Assembly (NCBI GenBank): GCA_963555705.1
Contig: OY743181.1
Span: 31,500,513-31,564,512 of the forward strand
DNA: 64,000 bases
Direction: 5' to 3'
Source of the DNA: Ligustrum vulgare
Lineage: Eukaryota > Streptophyta > Magnoliopsida > Lamiales > Oleaceae
Part shown: piece after piece, positions 25,445-38,811 of the stretch
How positions within the stretch are numbered: position 1 is the stretch's first letter
Layout of the letters: every line of letters begins with the position of its first letter
Made by a program: the position numbers and the translations under genes
Notes under the pieces: model-generated
Seen by the model: the letters and a program-made list of their open reading frames with translations, nothing else
Told to the model about the DNA's origin: nothing
Databases searched by the model: none

Positions 25445-28070
25445 GTGGTGAATCAAAAACTCTCAAACCGTATGAACGATGAATCAAATCTTCTTCACAT
25501 GTTGGAGAACCATTTCCAAATCTTTTTCACCTCTTCCTTTATCTTGAGGGATTCCCTTTCAACTCTACTTTCACGAATCGTGGTTACATCGGTCGAGAGG
25601 CTTCAAAGGTTCGTTTTCCTTTACACTTCCTGTATGTGATTTTCCATTTTGATTTGATTTTAATTTATTTGTTAGTTAGATTAATAGTACTTCTAATGGT
25701 GTTTTATTATCATCTTATGATGGTCTGTGTTGATGTTCAAAGAGGAATTTCCCCGATTTTTAAGGTATGCTTTATGGATATCTCTTTATTGTGTGTTTTT
25801 TTTGTTATTTTATCTCCTGGATTTTATTTGGTTAATTTTAATGTGAATTATTTCTCTTACAACGATATTCTTTGATGACACCGCCAATAAATGACATTAT
25901 TAACTAATTGATTTGGAAGAATTTTAGAGACCCTTTGTTCTTTTCTAACTGATATATATTTTTATTTTTTAGCTTTTTTTTATGCGGTGACATACATTTG
26001 TGTTTAATCGATTTCTAATCTATGTTGATTGTTTTCTCAAGAAAAATAGTAGTTGTACTGATCGTTCTATAACTAAAAATGCTTAAAAGTATTATTGCTA
26101 CACCTATAAATAAGGAGAAGGAAAAAAAATTAAGAGATGTAAATGGAAATGATTACAGAGTGGAGAGAGATTTGTGAAACTTACTTTATGAAATCCTAAA
26201 ACATAATCGGAAAATATTTTATTTTTTCAATGATAAGATTAATCTAGCATGGTTCTTAATGGATCCTAAACACACAGGATGCTCAAGTAAATTTTATTTT
26301 TCTCGTTCTATTTGTCTGTATTTATAATTGTGAGTATTTCATATAACTATGCATAGTATATTGTAAATTTGATTGGGTTTTGATTAATGATTGGTGCAGG
26401 CATTTGGAGATGCAGAACGAGCTTCTTATGGATGCATACAGGTCTATGTCCCATGAATTGCACAGATTCCAGGTTTTCTTTCGAGCTCATCGTTCATTTT
26501 TTATGCTGCGTTTTGTTTGATTTTACCGTGGTTTATACATTAGGTGGCACAGAATTGGAGTTCCATTAATTCATGATAACAAAATTGATATTTAGAAGGA
26601 ATTGTTTGGAAGTCTTGTGATTCTCATGCCCTAATTTGCTAATTCCATGCTGCCACTTGCCAAGCATGCATTAATTTCTTTTTTGTTTTTGTTTGTTTAT
26701 TAACAACATGGCATTAGTATCATGTCTGGTAAAAATATTGGATAAGAACGATAGCATTGAGGTAAAATAGTAATTAAAAAAAAAAAAAAAAGAAAGAAAG
26801 AAGAAGAAGAAGTAAAAATCTTGTTTGGATTTGAGTCTTTTTAAAACTTGCACCAAGTTTGTTGCTATTTTTCTTTAGTTTGAAGTTATCATATGAGGTG
26901 TTTAATGGAGAAAAGTACCGCATGAAATAAATATCTGATTCATTTGAAATATTTACGTTGTTGCAGTGAACAGGGCTTTCTTTAGGGGCGACGTTTCTAT
27001 AATATCTAAGTCATGGCCACACACTGTAAGTTTTCTTTGTTCATTGGTAGTTGACTGTTCATAGCAACAATCATAATGAATGTAGTAAACGGGAAAAGAA
27101 TTGATTTGTTGTGAATTAATTGGAAAGTTTCTTTTTAATTACCTGATCTATTTGTTGTCAAATTTTAATTGGTTGTAAAATTCTTCATTGCATATCCATT
27201 AGTTTTGGCCTGTCTTCATGTTTTGGCACTTTGTTGGTGTTATTTCCTCCAAGCTTGATGGAAAATCTGGAATGTGACTTGGCAAAATACCCAATAATAG
27301 CAAAGAATAATTTTGCTGATTTTTTTTCTCCAATTCAAAAATGGAATCTATTTAAATTGATATGATATAACTATGACGTGAAAAAAAAAAATTTTGCACA
27401 AGCGTCCTTGACACCACCGTGGATAATTGCTAAGAATTTCACATAATTAATTCTCAAGTTTGGTATGACATGAACACTCATGGCACAATGTTATAGGCTC
27501 ATGTTGGTTTCAGTTTGACTGAAAATATAAACAAAATAATTCCTTTTATCATGTATAATAGGGAAAATGAAGCATCGCTTGCAGTTCTACCTGATCTTTT
27601 AAAGGAACTTGATAGTATGACTGAGGTATGTATGACCTATGTTTTGATCTTCCCTTCGTTGAAGAAGAGGTTTAACTTGATTGGTATGATAACCTTGTAC
27701 ATATTACAATCTTGACCTTATGAAATCTACAATTTAGTCATTTCAGCAAGTTCACTGATATAAGAAGAGGGGTAATTCATTGATAAATGCAAAAGAAAAT
27801 GTGTTAAATCATCCATGCGGTAGTTAGCAGTTCATTTTGGTTATAGTTGGAGTAATGTTTTAAATTGAAGTCTTCAAAATCAAATGAACCTTTCAATCTT
27901 CATCTTTCTGGAAACTTGCCATCTTTTCCTGGACATTTGACAGCATATTCTTTCTTTTAGGAAGCAAGAATGCTTACTTGATGGAAGGGGTACTTGATGC
28001 AAACAGTTCAAATTTTATAGATGTTGGGAGGGACAAGAAACAAAATGTCACTCAAACTGCTTGGTGTTAA
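25445..28070 (+). CDS. Candidate split host gene or gene fragment, unidentified
   Basis: Coding-like exons with good splice signals. The first ends at 25608 (SVERLQR, donor after CAAAG). The second is 26400-26472 (HLEMQNELLMDAYRSMSHEL, acceptor GTGCAG, donor after CCAG); these two join in frame. Further coding-like stretches are at 26967-27025 (VNRAFFRGDVSIISKSWPHT), 27514-27625 (ENINKIIPF, EASLAVLPDLLKELDSM) and 27961-28070 (NAYLMEGVLDANSSNFIDVG, stop at 28068). A TATA-like TCTATAAATG near 25168 and a CT-rich leader lie upstream. I do not recognise the protein. Exons two and three do not join in frame, so either an exon is missing from my reading or the gene is broken. The start codon is uncertain. 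Confidence 0.35.
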
Positions 28071-28689
28071 GCCCCAGAATCTAAAAATGAACCAACATTT
28101 GTTCGGTAGTATCCATCCTTATTCTATTTTGACCATGTAGAATTTTTCATGTTCTAGATTATATTAATATTTAGAAAGTCTCAATGTGGTTTTCTTTAAA
28201 GTTTGCAAGCCTCATTCCAGTTTTTTCCTTTTTCAACCCCCCCCCCCCCCCCCTTTCCTAATTGAACTATGTAAAGTAAAGAATTTGAGAAATTTTTCCA
28301 TGATGAAAATATTCTATAGCAATAAAATTACATTTATTAAGCTTACAATATGCCCAAGGAAGATAAAGAATATTTTATTTTGCAAGTAAAGTTTATATAT
28401 ATATATAGACTGCATTTAAATTTTTAACGAATTTGGTTGTTATTAATGTCTTAGCATCTATGATAATTGTATCAACTCAACTTTTATAAAACATTTACCC
28501 TTTTACAGATGGTTCTATTGTGAATTGTAAATATTAATCCTACTGAACTGCGTAAATGATTAAACAAACTTCTTTGTTTTAATACATAATACCTGCTTTC
28601 ATGTCAACTTCTAACTATTTCTTAAACAATGAGGCAAATATATTATAAACAACACATTTTCTCTTATTCACGCAAAAAAAAATCAACAG

Positions 28690-29160
28690 AGAGAGTCCCC
28701 ACTAGTTAAAAAAAAAAAAGTGATATTTTAAAGTAATACATATTATGCCTCTATCTGATGTTGATTTCAGAGTCATTATAATTAATATTATTATTATTAT
28801 TGTATGATGTATTTTATTTGTTTGTTGTTCTTAATTTAATATTATGGATTATTTATCCTATATATTATTATGTGATTTGTGTTTTTGAAGGGGGATAGTA
28901 ATTTATTATTTAAATATATAAATAGCCTTTTATTATTCAACGAAGCTATTATAATTTAAAATAATGAGACCCGTTATTTAAAAAATACGTGGTTTGCATG
29001 TCTATTTGATGTTGATTTTATAGTTATTAATATTATTAATTTTAATGAGATATTTTATTTGTTTGTTGTTATTTTAATATATTATGGATTATTTATCCTA
29101 TATATTATTATGTGATTAGTGTTTTTGAATGAAAATCGGGGGGAATAAAAAGCAAATGAT

Positions 29161-29229
<69 letters not shown>

Positions 29230-29578
29230 TAATGAGGTATTTTATTTGTTTGTTTTCTTATTTTAATATTATGGATTTTTATCCTATATATTATTATGTG
29301 ATTTGTGTTTTTGAATGGAAATTGGGGAAAAAATGTTAAAATACGAGAAGCAAATGCAGTAATTTGTTATTCAAACATATAAATTGTCTTTTATTATTCA
29401 AATAATCTATTATAATTTTGAAATAATGAGATCCATTATTTCAAAAATACGTGATTTGCATGTCAGAAACTGAACAAAATATTTCAATTGTTGTATTTTT
29501 TTCCCTTTTTAAAGAAAAGAAAGTGATATTTTAAAGTAGAGCATATTATGCCCCTATCTGATGTTGATTCCAGAGTTG

Positions 29579-29647
<69 letters not shown>

Positions 29648-29760
29648 GATGATGTATTTTATTTGTTTGTTGTTCTTAGTTTAATATTATAAATCATATG
29701 TTTAGGTATCGGTATTAAAAATTATGTTGTGAATAAGTGGAGAGAAGTGTGTAGTTAAAA
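28690..29760. repeat. Diverged tandem units with expanded ATT microsatellites
   Basis: A unit containing ATTTTATTTGTTTGTT and ATGGATTATTTATCCTATA recurs from about 28805, 29045, 29235 and 29645. Flanking text (TATTTTAAAGTA…CTATCTGATGTTGATT) recurs at 28720 and 29530. Long (ATT)n tracts sit at about 29163-29229 and 29580-29644. No gene. Confidence 0.8.
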
Positions 29761-30000
29761 GGTGAAGATAAAATGTGTGTGGTTAAAAAGTAGTTTGAGA
29801 AATTATGTTTTTATAAATTGAGTTATAAATTGTAATGATTGCATTAAAAAACAGAAGATTATATTATATTATAGAAAAAATATTTTCTTGAATACAAATA
29901 ATATTTCAATTTAGGTACATTATTTAGATTTAAGTATAAAAAACATAATTTTAAATACACATTTATAATTATTATGATTAATGTTTCTACAAGAATTTTC

Positions 30001-30260
30001 ATGAAAATTTTAAATACGAGAGGCAAATGAAAAATATGTTACTACTACGGTTAATAATGAATTATATTTTTTTTAATCATTCTTACTTTTAATAGTTGCG
30101 TAAATGTTATCCAGTTATATGGTATACGATTTTTAGTATAATTTTTTTACTCCAACATTTATAAGTAAAAAAATATAATTTTATTGGTTAAATATAAATA
30201 TTCGTGGGTTTAAGTTAAACACGCATTTATAATTATTTTAATTGATATTTTTGATTGAGA
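30001..30260 (+). repeat. Intact copy of the AT-rich repeat that is split by the inversion
   Basis: Here the half matching 5885-6020 (reverse complement) runs directly into the half matching 24889-24930. It therefore shows what the repeat looked like before the rearrangement. Bases 30261-30780 hold no recognised gene or element. Confidence 0.7.
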
Positions 30261-30814
30261 ATTGAAAAACTTAAATACGAGAGGAGAATGCAGAAATCGT
30301 GAAAATATATGGATGTATTCCACAAAATTAAGCTTCTGTCTGGCCCCCCTTTTTGAAGAACATTTTCAGTCTTTTTCAGTTCGCAGCAGTATGTTTAATA
30401 TTAAAAAATGTCAACAGCTGTACTAAAAAAGATAATTGGATTCCTGACAACAATTCTTTCTTTTTGCATGTAATTATCTGCGCATCTTCTTAAAATACCC
30501 TTCAACTAAAGCCACAAATTCAACATGTGTTGGTGCTTGTATTAATAAAAAATTGTCATTTCAACTTTAATTTTATAATGCATAATAATACTTAACAACA
30601 TCTCTGATTTGGAAAAAATAAAAATAAATACCTAATAATTCCGACGACTCATAGTTTAGGACGTGAATCCAAATTATTTTGAGCATTTTAGACGTCTAAA
30701 AGTATTTTTTTATTTGTCACACACCGTTAGGTCATACACATATTTCCATTTCACATGACTGATACACGTCTTTCGCTGAACAACGATCTAACACGACACT
30801 ATTCAATAGTAACT

Positions 30815-32177
30815 ACGACAAACTTTGGGCCATGAAGTCCCGTGCTTGATCCCAAGGCATGTCCTCATCGCCTATTGCGTTCACTTCTGTAGCAAATTCT
30901 TCTTCTTCATCAGGGAGATCGATCTCAACTTCATTTTCCTCAACTTCCTCGGCGTGTTGGAAACCTTCGTCAAGCTGTCCGTTGATACTCAAAAAGTTAT
31001 GAATCACCATAGTTGCAACAACGATTGCTGTCTGAACTCAGAAAGAGTAACTTGGCATGCGATCAAGCATTTTCCATTATTTTTTCCAAACCCCAAAAGC
31101 TCTCTCGATAACATTTCGACACGAGGAATGATGAAAACTGAAGCGCTCCTGCGCATTTCTAAATCTAGGACAACATCTGTCGGTTTCATTACAGAACTCT
31201 TGAAAATGGTATCGAATGTCTGATCCTTTAAACGACGCCATATATCAGGTCTGTGTATGAATCCCGAATCAACTAGGTAGTACTAATGAGTTGGCACAGG
31301 GAAGTTTATATCTTCACTGTGAATTGATCTTGCAAGGATTCTAATGTTGTGGGCGTTACCCGTAGTGCCAGGCAGGACGAATGTGAAGCATAGATTGAAA
31401 TCATAGGCCTCTAGTACATTCTACATTGGTATGCCCTTGCGGCCAATGAAATACTCTCTTTCATTTAGCGGCAACACCGCCCTCACATGTGTACCGTCAA
31501 TAGCACCAATACAATCCTGAGGAATAAATAAAACACACCTTATAATGTTTTGCGATAATACATTTACAATGAACTGAATAGAAACTAATACAAATTGAGT
31601 TTAAGTGACTAACCTGGAATAATGGATATCGTTCAGGGTCGGGGTGATGGTGAGCGACCCCCATGTTGTAATCTGGATGTGTCTTAATCACACGTCCAGC
31701 ATATTGGACGACAATTCACAAAACTGTTTTGAAATAATGCCCAACAGTTTGCAATGAATGTCCAAAATGAGTTTGAACTTGGCGGTAATCGTTGCCGTGT
31801 GACAAAACACACAAGAACATACCAACTTTCTCATAGATATCCACGTTCTGAAAACTACGTAGCCCGTACTCATCTCGCAACATGTGCGTGAAATACATGA
31901 AAGTGGGGGGATACATTCTGAACTCTTGGTAACATGTTCGAGGATACACATAAATATTTTGTAGCATAAAGATATGGCCACTCCTTGATGTTGGAAATAG
32001 GAATCTATGTCTTCTATTTGGAGACATGTAATCACACACAATAGTTTCAGCAATGCGACAGTATCATAGTCATATTTGTATATCATTTTGAAATTGTTGC
32101 ATAAAGTCCGTGTCGTCCGTCACGTCTTCGGAGTCCAAGCTATGCCTTATCGTGTATTCATCGTCCGAATCCGACAT
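30815..32177 (-). pseudogene. PIF/Harbinger transposase (DDE_4 type), decayed
   Basis: Start ATG at 32177 (MSDSDDEYTIRHSLDSED). A HARBI1-like N-terminal region follows (PRTCYQEFRMYPPTFMYF; GMFLCVLSHG; QTHFGHSLQTVGHYF) at about 32020-31720, then an apparent intron at about 31612-31516. The first catalytic Asp is in CIGAIDGTHV near 31490. At the second site the text is NAHNIRIL, where Asp is usual, so this residue appears lost. The Glu is in NVIERAFGVW near 31090. The C-terminal acidic tail ends near 30815. In-frame stops occur before and after WKMLDRMPSYSF and elsewhere. Its partner ORF1 lies upstream on the same strand (33016-43908). Confidence 0.9.
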
Positions 32178-33015
32178 CACGTGCTAGTTTTTATTGTTGT
32201 AGCGTGAAGGAGACGAGAATAAAATGACTAAAAACTTTTCCCTAGTGTTAACACTGCATTGAATTACTGACTTTGACTACACATTGACTACATTAATAAT
32301 ATAATTTCAAGAGGAGACACGAGTCATACCCATGGGGGAGTGAAGCCACCTTAGAGGCAGACATAATTACTTTGGCAATGGGTAAATAGGCAAGATAATA
32401 GAAAAAAAATTAAAAAGGTGGTGTACCAAACCTGGGAAGAGCCAATCCTCAAAATGAAACAATTTCTTTTACATGATGCCTCGTCTTGTGGGTTTTTTTG
32501 AGAGTGATTTTACTTGCTGCTGGTGTTCAAAAATGGGAAATGAATGAAGCACTTATAGGAGGGAAGTCCAAATCCCCCCTGAATTATTCAAGATTTCAAT
32601 TGAGTACCCCATAGGCTAGGTAATCAAAATGAATCCAGAGCACAGAATATATTCCCTGCTCTATGTCAACATCACAGGCTACTAATGTACTCTTGAAAAT
32701 TAAATTTCAAAATATCATAAATCACAAATAACTTTCTGTCTAAGTTGAAAACAAAGGACGTAGGCATTAAAATTGTTAGTACAAACAAGAAATTACCGTA
32801 GCATAAATATAAAGCAACTTCGACCGACGTAACAAGGGAAAAATAATCTCACATGCTTGAATCTAATTTTTATAGTTGAAATATGTTTACAATCTTGGAA
32901 AGCAGGAATTGCATCCCGTGGAACATGAAGTTTACCTTCGACTACCCATTTGCTTTTGGTCGCGCATGAAGCAATAGGTAATCAACTTGGCCTTCATGTC
33001 CGATGTTTTCGCTGC
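32178..33015. other. Spacer between the two PIF/Harbinger genes
   Basis: Non-coding, AT-rich. It probably belongs to the PIF element, but I found no terminal repeat or target duplication that sets the element's ends. Confidence 0.4.
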
Positions 33016-33374
33016 TCAAAATGGATTCCGGTTCTCTGCTTTGGCAAGGTACCACAAAGCTAACAAGTGTATTTCCCCTCCTTCCTCAATCAAACTCGTG
33101 TCCAATAACTCGTCAATGCACTCCTCAACCGTGATAGTGTTCTTCACACTAGCTTGACTAATGAATTCAAGATTATTCCCCATGCTAAGAAGTTGGTCAA
33201 GACTTGCGGTAACTTCCCTAGCTCCATACGTTTTCTTCTTTTTCTTCTCTTTGGCTTGCTTCCCTTTACGCTTCTCCCCACTCCGTTGTTTCGAGATGTC
33301 CATTAAGAAATTCCCCCGTTCACGTGTTGGACCATCTCTTGAGTCGAAGCTCTCCATAGTTTTTGGCTGGTTAT

Positions 33375-34213
33375 TGATGCAAACCACATAGCAATTGTAG
33401 CTACGCAACCCACAAATTATTGGAATCGACCCAAGAACGCCAAAGAATCACGATTTCGAGATTGATTCAAATTAATTGAACCAAGCAACCAACACAATCG
33501 ATTGATATGCTGACCTCTTGATCACAATGAAAATAAATCTCACCCAAGATTTGAACAAACAAGATTAACTCGCAAGTTCGGATTTTATTCAATAAAGAAT
33601 AAGGTTTGAAAGCAAATTGCCTCTCAATAATAATATCAAAGTTGTGTCCGAAATAATGAAAATTACATCCCTATAAATAGGGTCAAAATCTAGGTTAAGA
33701 GTTTTAATTAAACTAGGAAACAAATACCTAAGAATAAGGAAATAAATAAAAATCCTAAATTTACGTGTATAGTTATTTACGGTCGTAAGACTCTTTCGAG
33801 TTTCACCATTACGGCTGTGAGACTTTATTTACGGCCGTAAGTCTCAATTTTGAAATTCTTGTTTTCAGTCCGATGCCTCATTACGGTCGTGATAAATATG
33901 CGTTACGGCCGTAAGTCCAATTTTCTTAAAAATCACAATTTTCATCAGTGGGCTCGTTACGGCCGTAAGGATTATGGGTTACGGCCGTAATTCTTGAATT
34001 TTGACAATCTTCTTCGACGGCTTGAATGAGGTTGATCCACTCGTCGTTTTGGCTCGGTCCCAACATGGAACTTGCTTCTTTTGATGACACGAACATTGTT
34101 TTGGCCATTGTTCCTTGAACTAGCTTGTCCATTGCTTCGTTGGCCCTCTTTGTTTGCAGTCGAGTCATTGGTCCTCCTTTGATCTTCAATGGATCTTTGT
34201 GCGGGCTTGTATT
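33375..34213 (-). repeat. 3' LTR of the CRM-like element
   Basis: 839 bp, nearly identical to 39377-40234. It includes the last part of the pol frame and about seven copies of a palindromic TTACGGCCGTAA-type motif (33778-33990), one fewer than in the other LTR. Confidence 0.9.
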
Positions 34214-37200
34214 CGTGGTCTGGATCACATCATCCCCTCCCTCTTCGAAAGGATTCGACCTCGAATCTGTACCTACATCAAACGGAGATAGATCAGAAAC
34301 ATTAAGTGAAGCCGAAACATTATACTCACCGGGAAGATCGAGTTTATAGGCATTGTTGTTGATCCTTTCAATCACTTGGAACGGACCATCCCCTCACGGT
34401 TGTAACTTTGACTTGCGTTGTTCGGGAAATCGCTCCTTCCTCAAGTGTACCCAAACCCAATCACCGGGTTCAAATATAACACCCTTTCTCCCTTTGTTAG
34501 CCTGCGAAGCATAATGTTCATTTTTTTTTTCAATCGCCAACCTCACCTTGTCGTGGAGTGATTTAACCATTTCAGCCTTTTTCTTTCCATCTAAGCTACT
34601 ACGTTCATTCACAGGTAAAAGAATTAAATCCAATGGTGTTAGCGGATTAAAACCATAAACAATTTCAAATGGTGAACAAGTAGTAGAATGTATAGCCCTA
34701 TTATATGAAAATTCAATAAATGGTAAACACTCTTCCCAATTCTTCAAATTTTTATTGATTATGGTGCGCAATAATTGAATCATTGTCCTATTTACTACCT
34801 TGGTCTGTCCATCGGTCTGTGGGTGACAAGTTGTAGAAAAAAGTAGTTTTGTTCCTAATTTGTTCCACAAGACTCTCCAAAAATGACTAAGGAATTTAAC
34901 ATCCCTATCCGAGACAATACTTTTAGGAACCCCATGTAAGCACACGACTTCCCGAAAAAAAATTTCAGCTATGTTAGTAGCGTCATCAGTTTTGTGGCAT
35001 GGTATGAAATGTGCCATTTTACTAAAACGATCTACTACCACAAAAATTGAATCTCTTCCCTTCTTAGTCCTAGGTAATCCCAAAACAAAATTCATAGAGA
35101 TATCGACCCAAGGTTCACTAGTGACGGGTAAAGGCATATATAACCCATGGGGTTTAATCCTAGATTTAGCCTTCTTACAAGTAATGCATCTATTACAAAC
35201 CCGAACCACATCAATCTTCATCTTAGGCCAATAGAAATGTTCACTTAGGATTTCAATGGTCCTTTTAACCCCAAAATGACCCATTAAGCCTCCACTATGG
35301 GCCTCTCTCACAAGTAACTCCCTCATTGAACACCTAGGGACACAATTTATTTTCTCGAAATAAATAATCATCATGTTTAAAGAACCTATCCACAGCCCCT
35401 TTACCACATGATTCATAAATATTAGAAAAGTCCAGGTCATTAGCATACATGTCCTTAATGTATTCAAATACAAGCAATTTAGAATTTAAAGAATTTAAAA
35501 GAACATGTCTTCGAGACAATGCATCTGCCACCACGTTTTCCTTACCTTGTTTGTACCGGATGACATAGGGAAATGTTTCGATGAACTCTACCCACCTTGC
35601 ATGTCTCTTACTCAGTTTAGCTTGACCCCTCAAATGCTTCAAGGATTCATGATCAGTGTGTATCACGAACTCCCGTGGCCACAAGTAATGTTGTCATGTC
35701 TCCAAAGCGCGCACAAGCAAGTATAACTCCTTGTCATATGTGGGGTAATTAAGAGCAGCCCCTTTAGCTTTTCGCTAAAATAGGCGATTGGCCTTCGATC
35801 CTGCATTAAAACAGCTCCAATGCCTAGCCCTGAGGCATCACATTCAATCTCAAAAGCCTTGTCAAAGTTAGGAAGTGATAAAACCGGTGCTTTACATAAC
35901 ATATTTTTGATAGTATCAAATGCATGCTCCTGTTCTACACCACATTTAAACCCTACACTTTTTTTACAATTTCTGTGAGTGGTGCGGCAATCGTGCTAAA
36001 ATCTTTAACAAAACGCCTATAAAAACTAGCCAAGCCATGAAAACTCCTAACCTCAGTTATGCTTTTTGGTGTTGGCCATTCTTTAATAGCTTTGACTTTC
36101 TCTTCATCTACTTCTATCCCTTTAGCACTAACCACATAGCCAAGAAACACAACTTTTTTCATGCAAAAATTACACTTTTTAAAATTAGCAAAAAGTTGCT
36201 CTTGTCTTAAAACCACAAGCACACACCTAACATGTTCCACATCCTCATTCAAAGTTTTACTATATATCAAGATATCATCGAAGTAAACTACAACGAATTT
36301 ACCCATAAATGCACGTAAAACATGATTCATTAAACGCATAAAAGTACTAGGTGCATTAGTAAGTCCAAAAGGCATTACTAACCATTCATACAGGCCATAC
36401 TTAGTTTTAAAAGCAGTTTTCCACTCATCTCCTTCTTTCATTCGTATTTGATGATAACCACTCTTAAGGTCAATTTTACTAAATATGCTAGATTCATCCA
36501 ACATATCATCTAACCTAGGAATAGGATGACGATACTTTACCGTTATGTTGTTGATGGCCCTACAATCAACACACATTCTCCAAGTCCCGTCCTTTTTGGG
36601 TACAAGTAACACGGGGACGGCACATGGACTCATACTCTCCCTTATATACCCTTTGCTCATCAAGTCCTTCACTTGCCTTTGAAGCTCCTTCGTCTCCTCG
36701 GGGTTACTTCGATAAGCGGGGCGGTTTGGAATGACTGCTCCAGGTACAAAATCAATTTGATGTTCAATACCTCGAATGGGTGGTAACTCACTAGGTATGT
36801 CATCTGGAAACACATCCTCGAATTCCTGCAATAAAGAAATAGCCAAACTAGGGAGGGATTTGTTAGTTTCATCAAAGGCAAAGAATGAATCCTTGTACAA
36901 TAAAAGGACCATTGGTCGTTTTTCCATAAATACTTTCTTGACTTCACTCCTTTTTGCGTAGAAACTCAATTTTCTTTCTTTTTTGGCACTCTTCGCTCCC
37001 TCTCCTTTTTCTGAGGTATGTACCCCAACACTCCTTTTTTCTCTCGCCTCTCCTTTTTCTGGAGTCGTGGCTCCAACTCTCTTTTCCTCTCCTTTTTCTG
37101 AATTCGTGGCCTCAACTCTCTTTCTCTCATTTTCCCTCACTCTTTTTTCTTCATCACTTTTCAATTTTATTTGATCTTCATACACTTGTGACGGCGTCAA

Positions 37201-37800
37201 TGGTGCAAGTGTAATGGTTTTTCCCCCTTTGGTAAAGCTATACCTAATTTTATACCCATCATGCATTACCTTCATATCATATTGCCAAGGTCTACCCAAC
37301 AAAATGTGCCCGGCATGCATAGGAACCACATCACACATAACATCATCCACGTAGCTACCAATAGAAAAACTCACCAACACCCTCCTATTCACCTTAATTT
37401 CTCCACTATCATTTAACCATTGAAGCCTATAAGGTTTAGGATGTTTTAATAAAGGTAATCCTAATTTTTCAACAAGCATAGTACTAGCAACGTTAGTGCA
37501 ACTACCACCATCAATAATCATACTACATACCTTGTTATTAATACGACATCGTGTATGGAATATGTTCTCCCGTTGTTGTTCCAAATCATCCGGGTTGATT
37601 TGAGCACTAAGAGCTCGCCTTTCCACTAATAACTCGCCATGCTCCCCGGATAATACATCCTCATCATCACATATTTCCTCCAATGCCGACATATCGCTAT
37701 AATCCTCTTCCTCACTATCACTCTCCATGGTTCCATCCTTTCGCACAAGTACCACTCTCCTATTAGGACATTGAGATACCACATGTCCTCTCCCCAAACA
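33926..37800 (-). pseudogene. pol of the CRM-like element: protease, RT, RNase H, integrase, with several lesions
   Basis: Protease motif MIIDGGSCTNVAS lies near 37520. The reverse transcriptase has YFDDILIYSK near 36290. RNase H begins FEIECDASGLGIGAVL near 35860, and the integrase ([23 protein letters not shown] zinc-binding region) covers about 35300-34394. Lesions I can see: a shift in an A-run near 35963, a second shift near 35775, a nonsense codon near 35697, a shift near 35337 and a nonsense codon near 34394. In the integrase the first catalytic Asp reads Asn (DISMNFVLG) and the Glu reads Lys ([10 protein letters not shown]). The tail (GGPMTRLQTKRAN) ends inside the 3' LTR at 33926. 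No active polymerase or integrase is expected. Confidence 0.92.
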
Positions 37801-38811
37801 TTTGAAGTATTGAATGTCTCTACTCCTAGATGGTTGAGGTTCCTTTTTAGGTGCGAGTTTACTAGCTTTTTCCTCCTTCCCTTTTGGTGCCTCAAACTTC
37901 CCTTTTGGTGCTTCAAACTTCCCTTTTGAAACAGCCCCATCTCCTTTACTTTCCCACTTCGGCTTCCAAGAAGAATTAGAACCTGATGGATACCTTGCTG
38001 TTCCCTTTTTCTTTAATTACTTCTCCACCTTTATAGCCATGTGCAACATATCCTCCATCTCCAAATAATGTTGTAGTTCAACCACATTAGCTATATCCCT
38101 ATTCAACCCATTCAAAAATCGAGCCATCGTAGCCTCCCTATCCTCTTCTACATTAGCTCTAATCATCAACATCTCCATCTCCTTATGATAATCCTCCACA
38201 CTCTTTGATCCTTGGTATAGACTTTGTAATTTTTGATGAAGCTCCCGATGGTAATGACTAGGAACGAACCTCTTTCTCATGATAGCTTTTAATTCATCCC
38301 AAGTACTAATGGGTCTCTCGCGATTCTTCCTCCTAGAAGTCACCAATTGATCCCACCAAGTAATAGCGTAATCGGAGAATTCAAGTACAGCTACCTTAAC
38401 CTTTTTCTCTTCCGAATAAGTGTAGCAATTGAAAATTAATTCCATCTTCTTTTCCCATTCTAGGTATGCTTCCGGATCACTCCTACCCTTGAATGACGGA
38501 ATTGTCATTTTGATGTTGCTCATACTACCATCCATTCTATCGCCACCAAGATCTCTATCCCTTCTTCCATGCCTAACTACTCTATCCACAATTGCCCCAT
38601 CGTCAAAATCACTACTTTCTTCATTCTCATTGATCTCCTCTACTCTACGACCTTTCCCACCTTGCCTGCGGGCATTAGGCACTTCCCGAGGTTGCTCAAG
38701 CCTTTCTAACCTACCTAACACATCCCCAAACAACCGCTCAAACCGTTGTACCATCTCCTCCGTCATGTTGGCTCGATCGTTATTTTTTGTAGTAGAAGAT
38801 TGTTCAGACAT
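37740..38811 (-). pseudogene. gag of the CRM-like element
   Basis: Start ATG at 38811 (MSEQSSTTKNNDRANMTEEM). A retrotransposon gag core follows (AYLEWEKKMELIFN; ITWWDQLVTSRRKN; MRKRFVPSHYHRELHQKLQ) at about 38470-38230. A nonsense codon at 38017 cuts it off. The frame continues with a Lys-rich linker to a zinc knuckle near 37820, where the first Cys reads Tyr (QYFKCLGRGHVVSQCPN). Gag forms the virus-like particle and packages RNA; this copy could not make a full one. Confidence 0.9.

Noticed and set aside
28239..28253. Run of about 15 C residues
   Set aside because: Simple homopolymer, possibly of uncertain length; nothing further to support a function.
30825..31223. 132-aa plus-strand frame
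   Set aside because: Antisense shadow of the PIF/Harbinger transposase C-terminal region.
36776..37214. Plus-strand Ser/Phe/Leu-rich frames
   Set aside because: Antisense shadow of the Lys/Glu-rich linker in the CRM-like pol.
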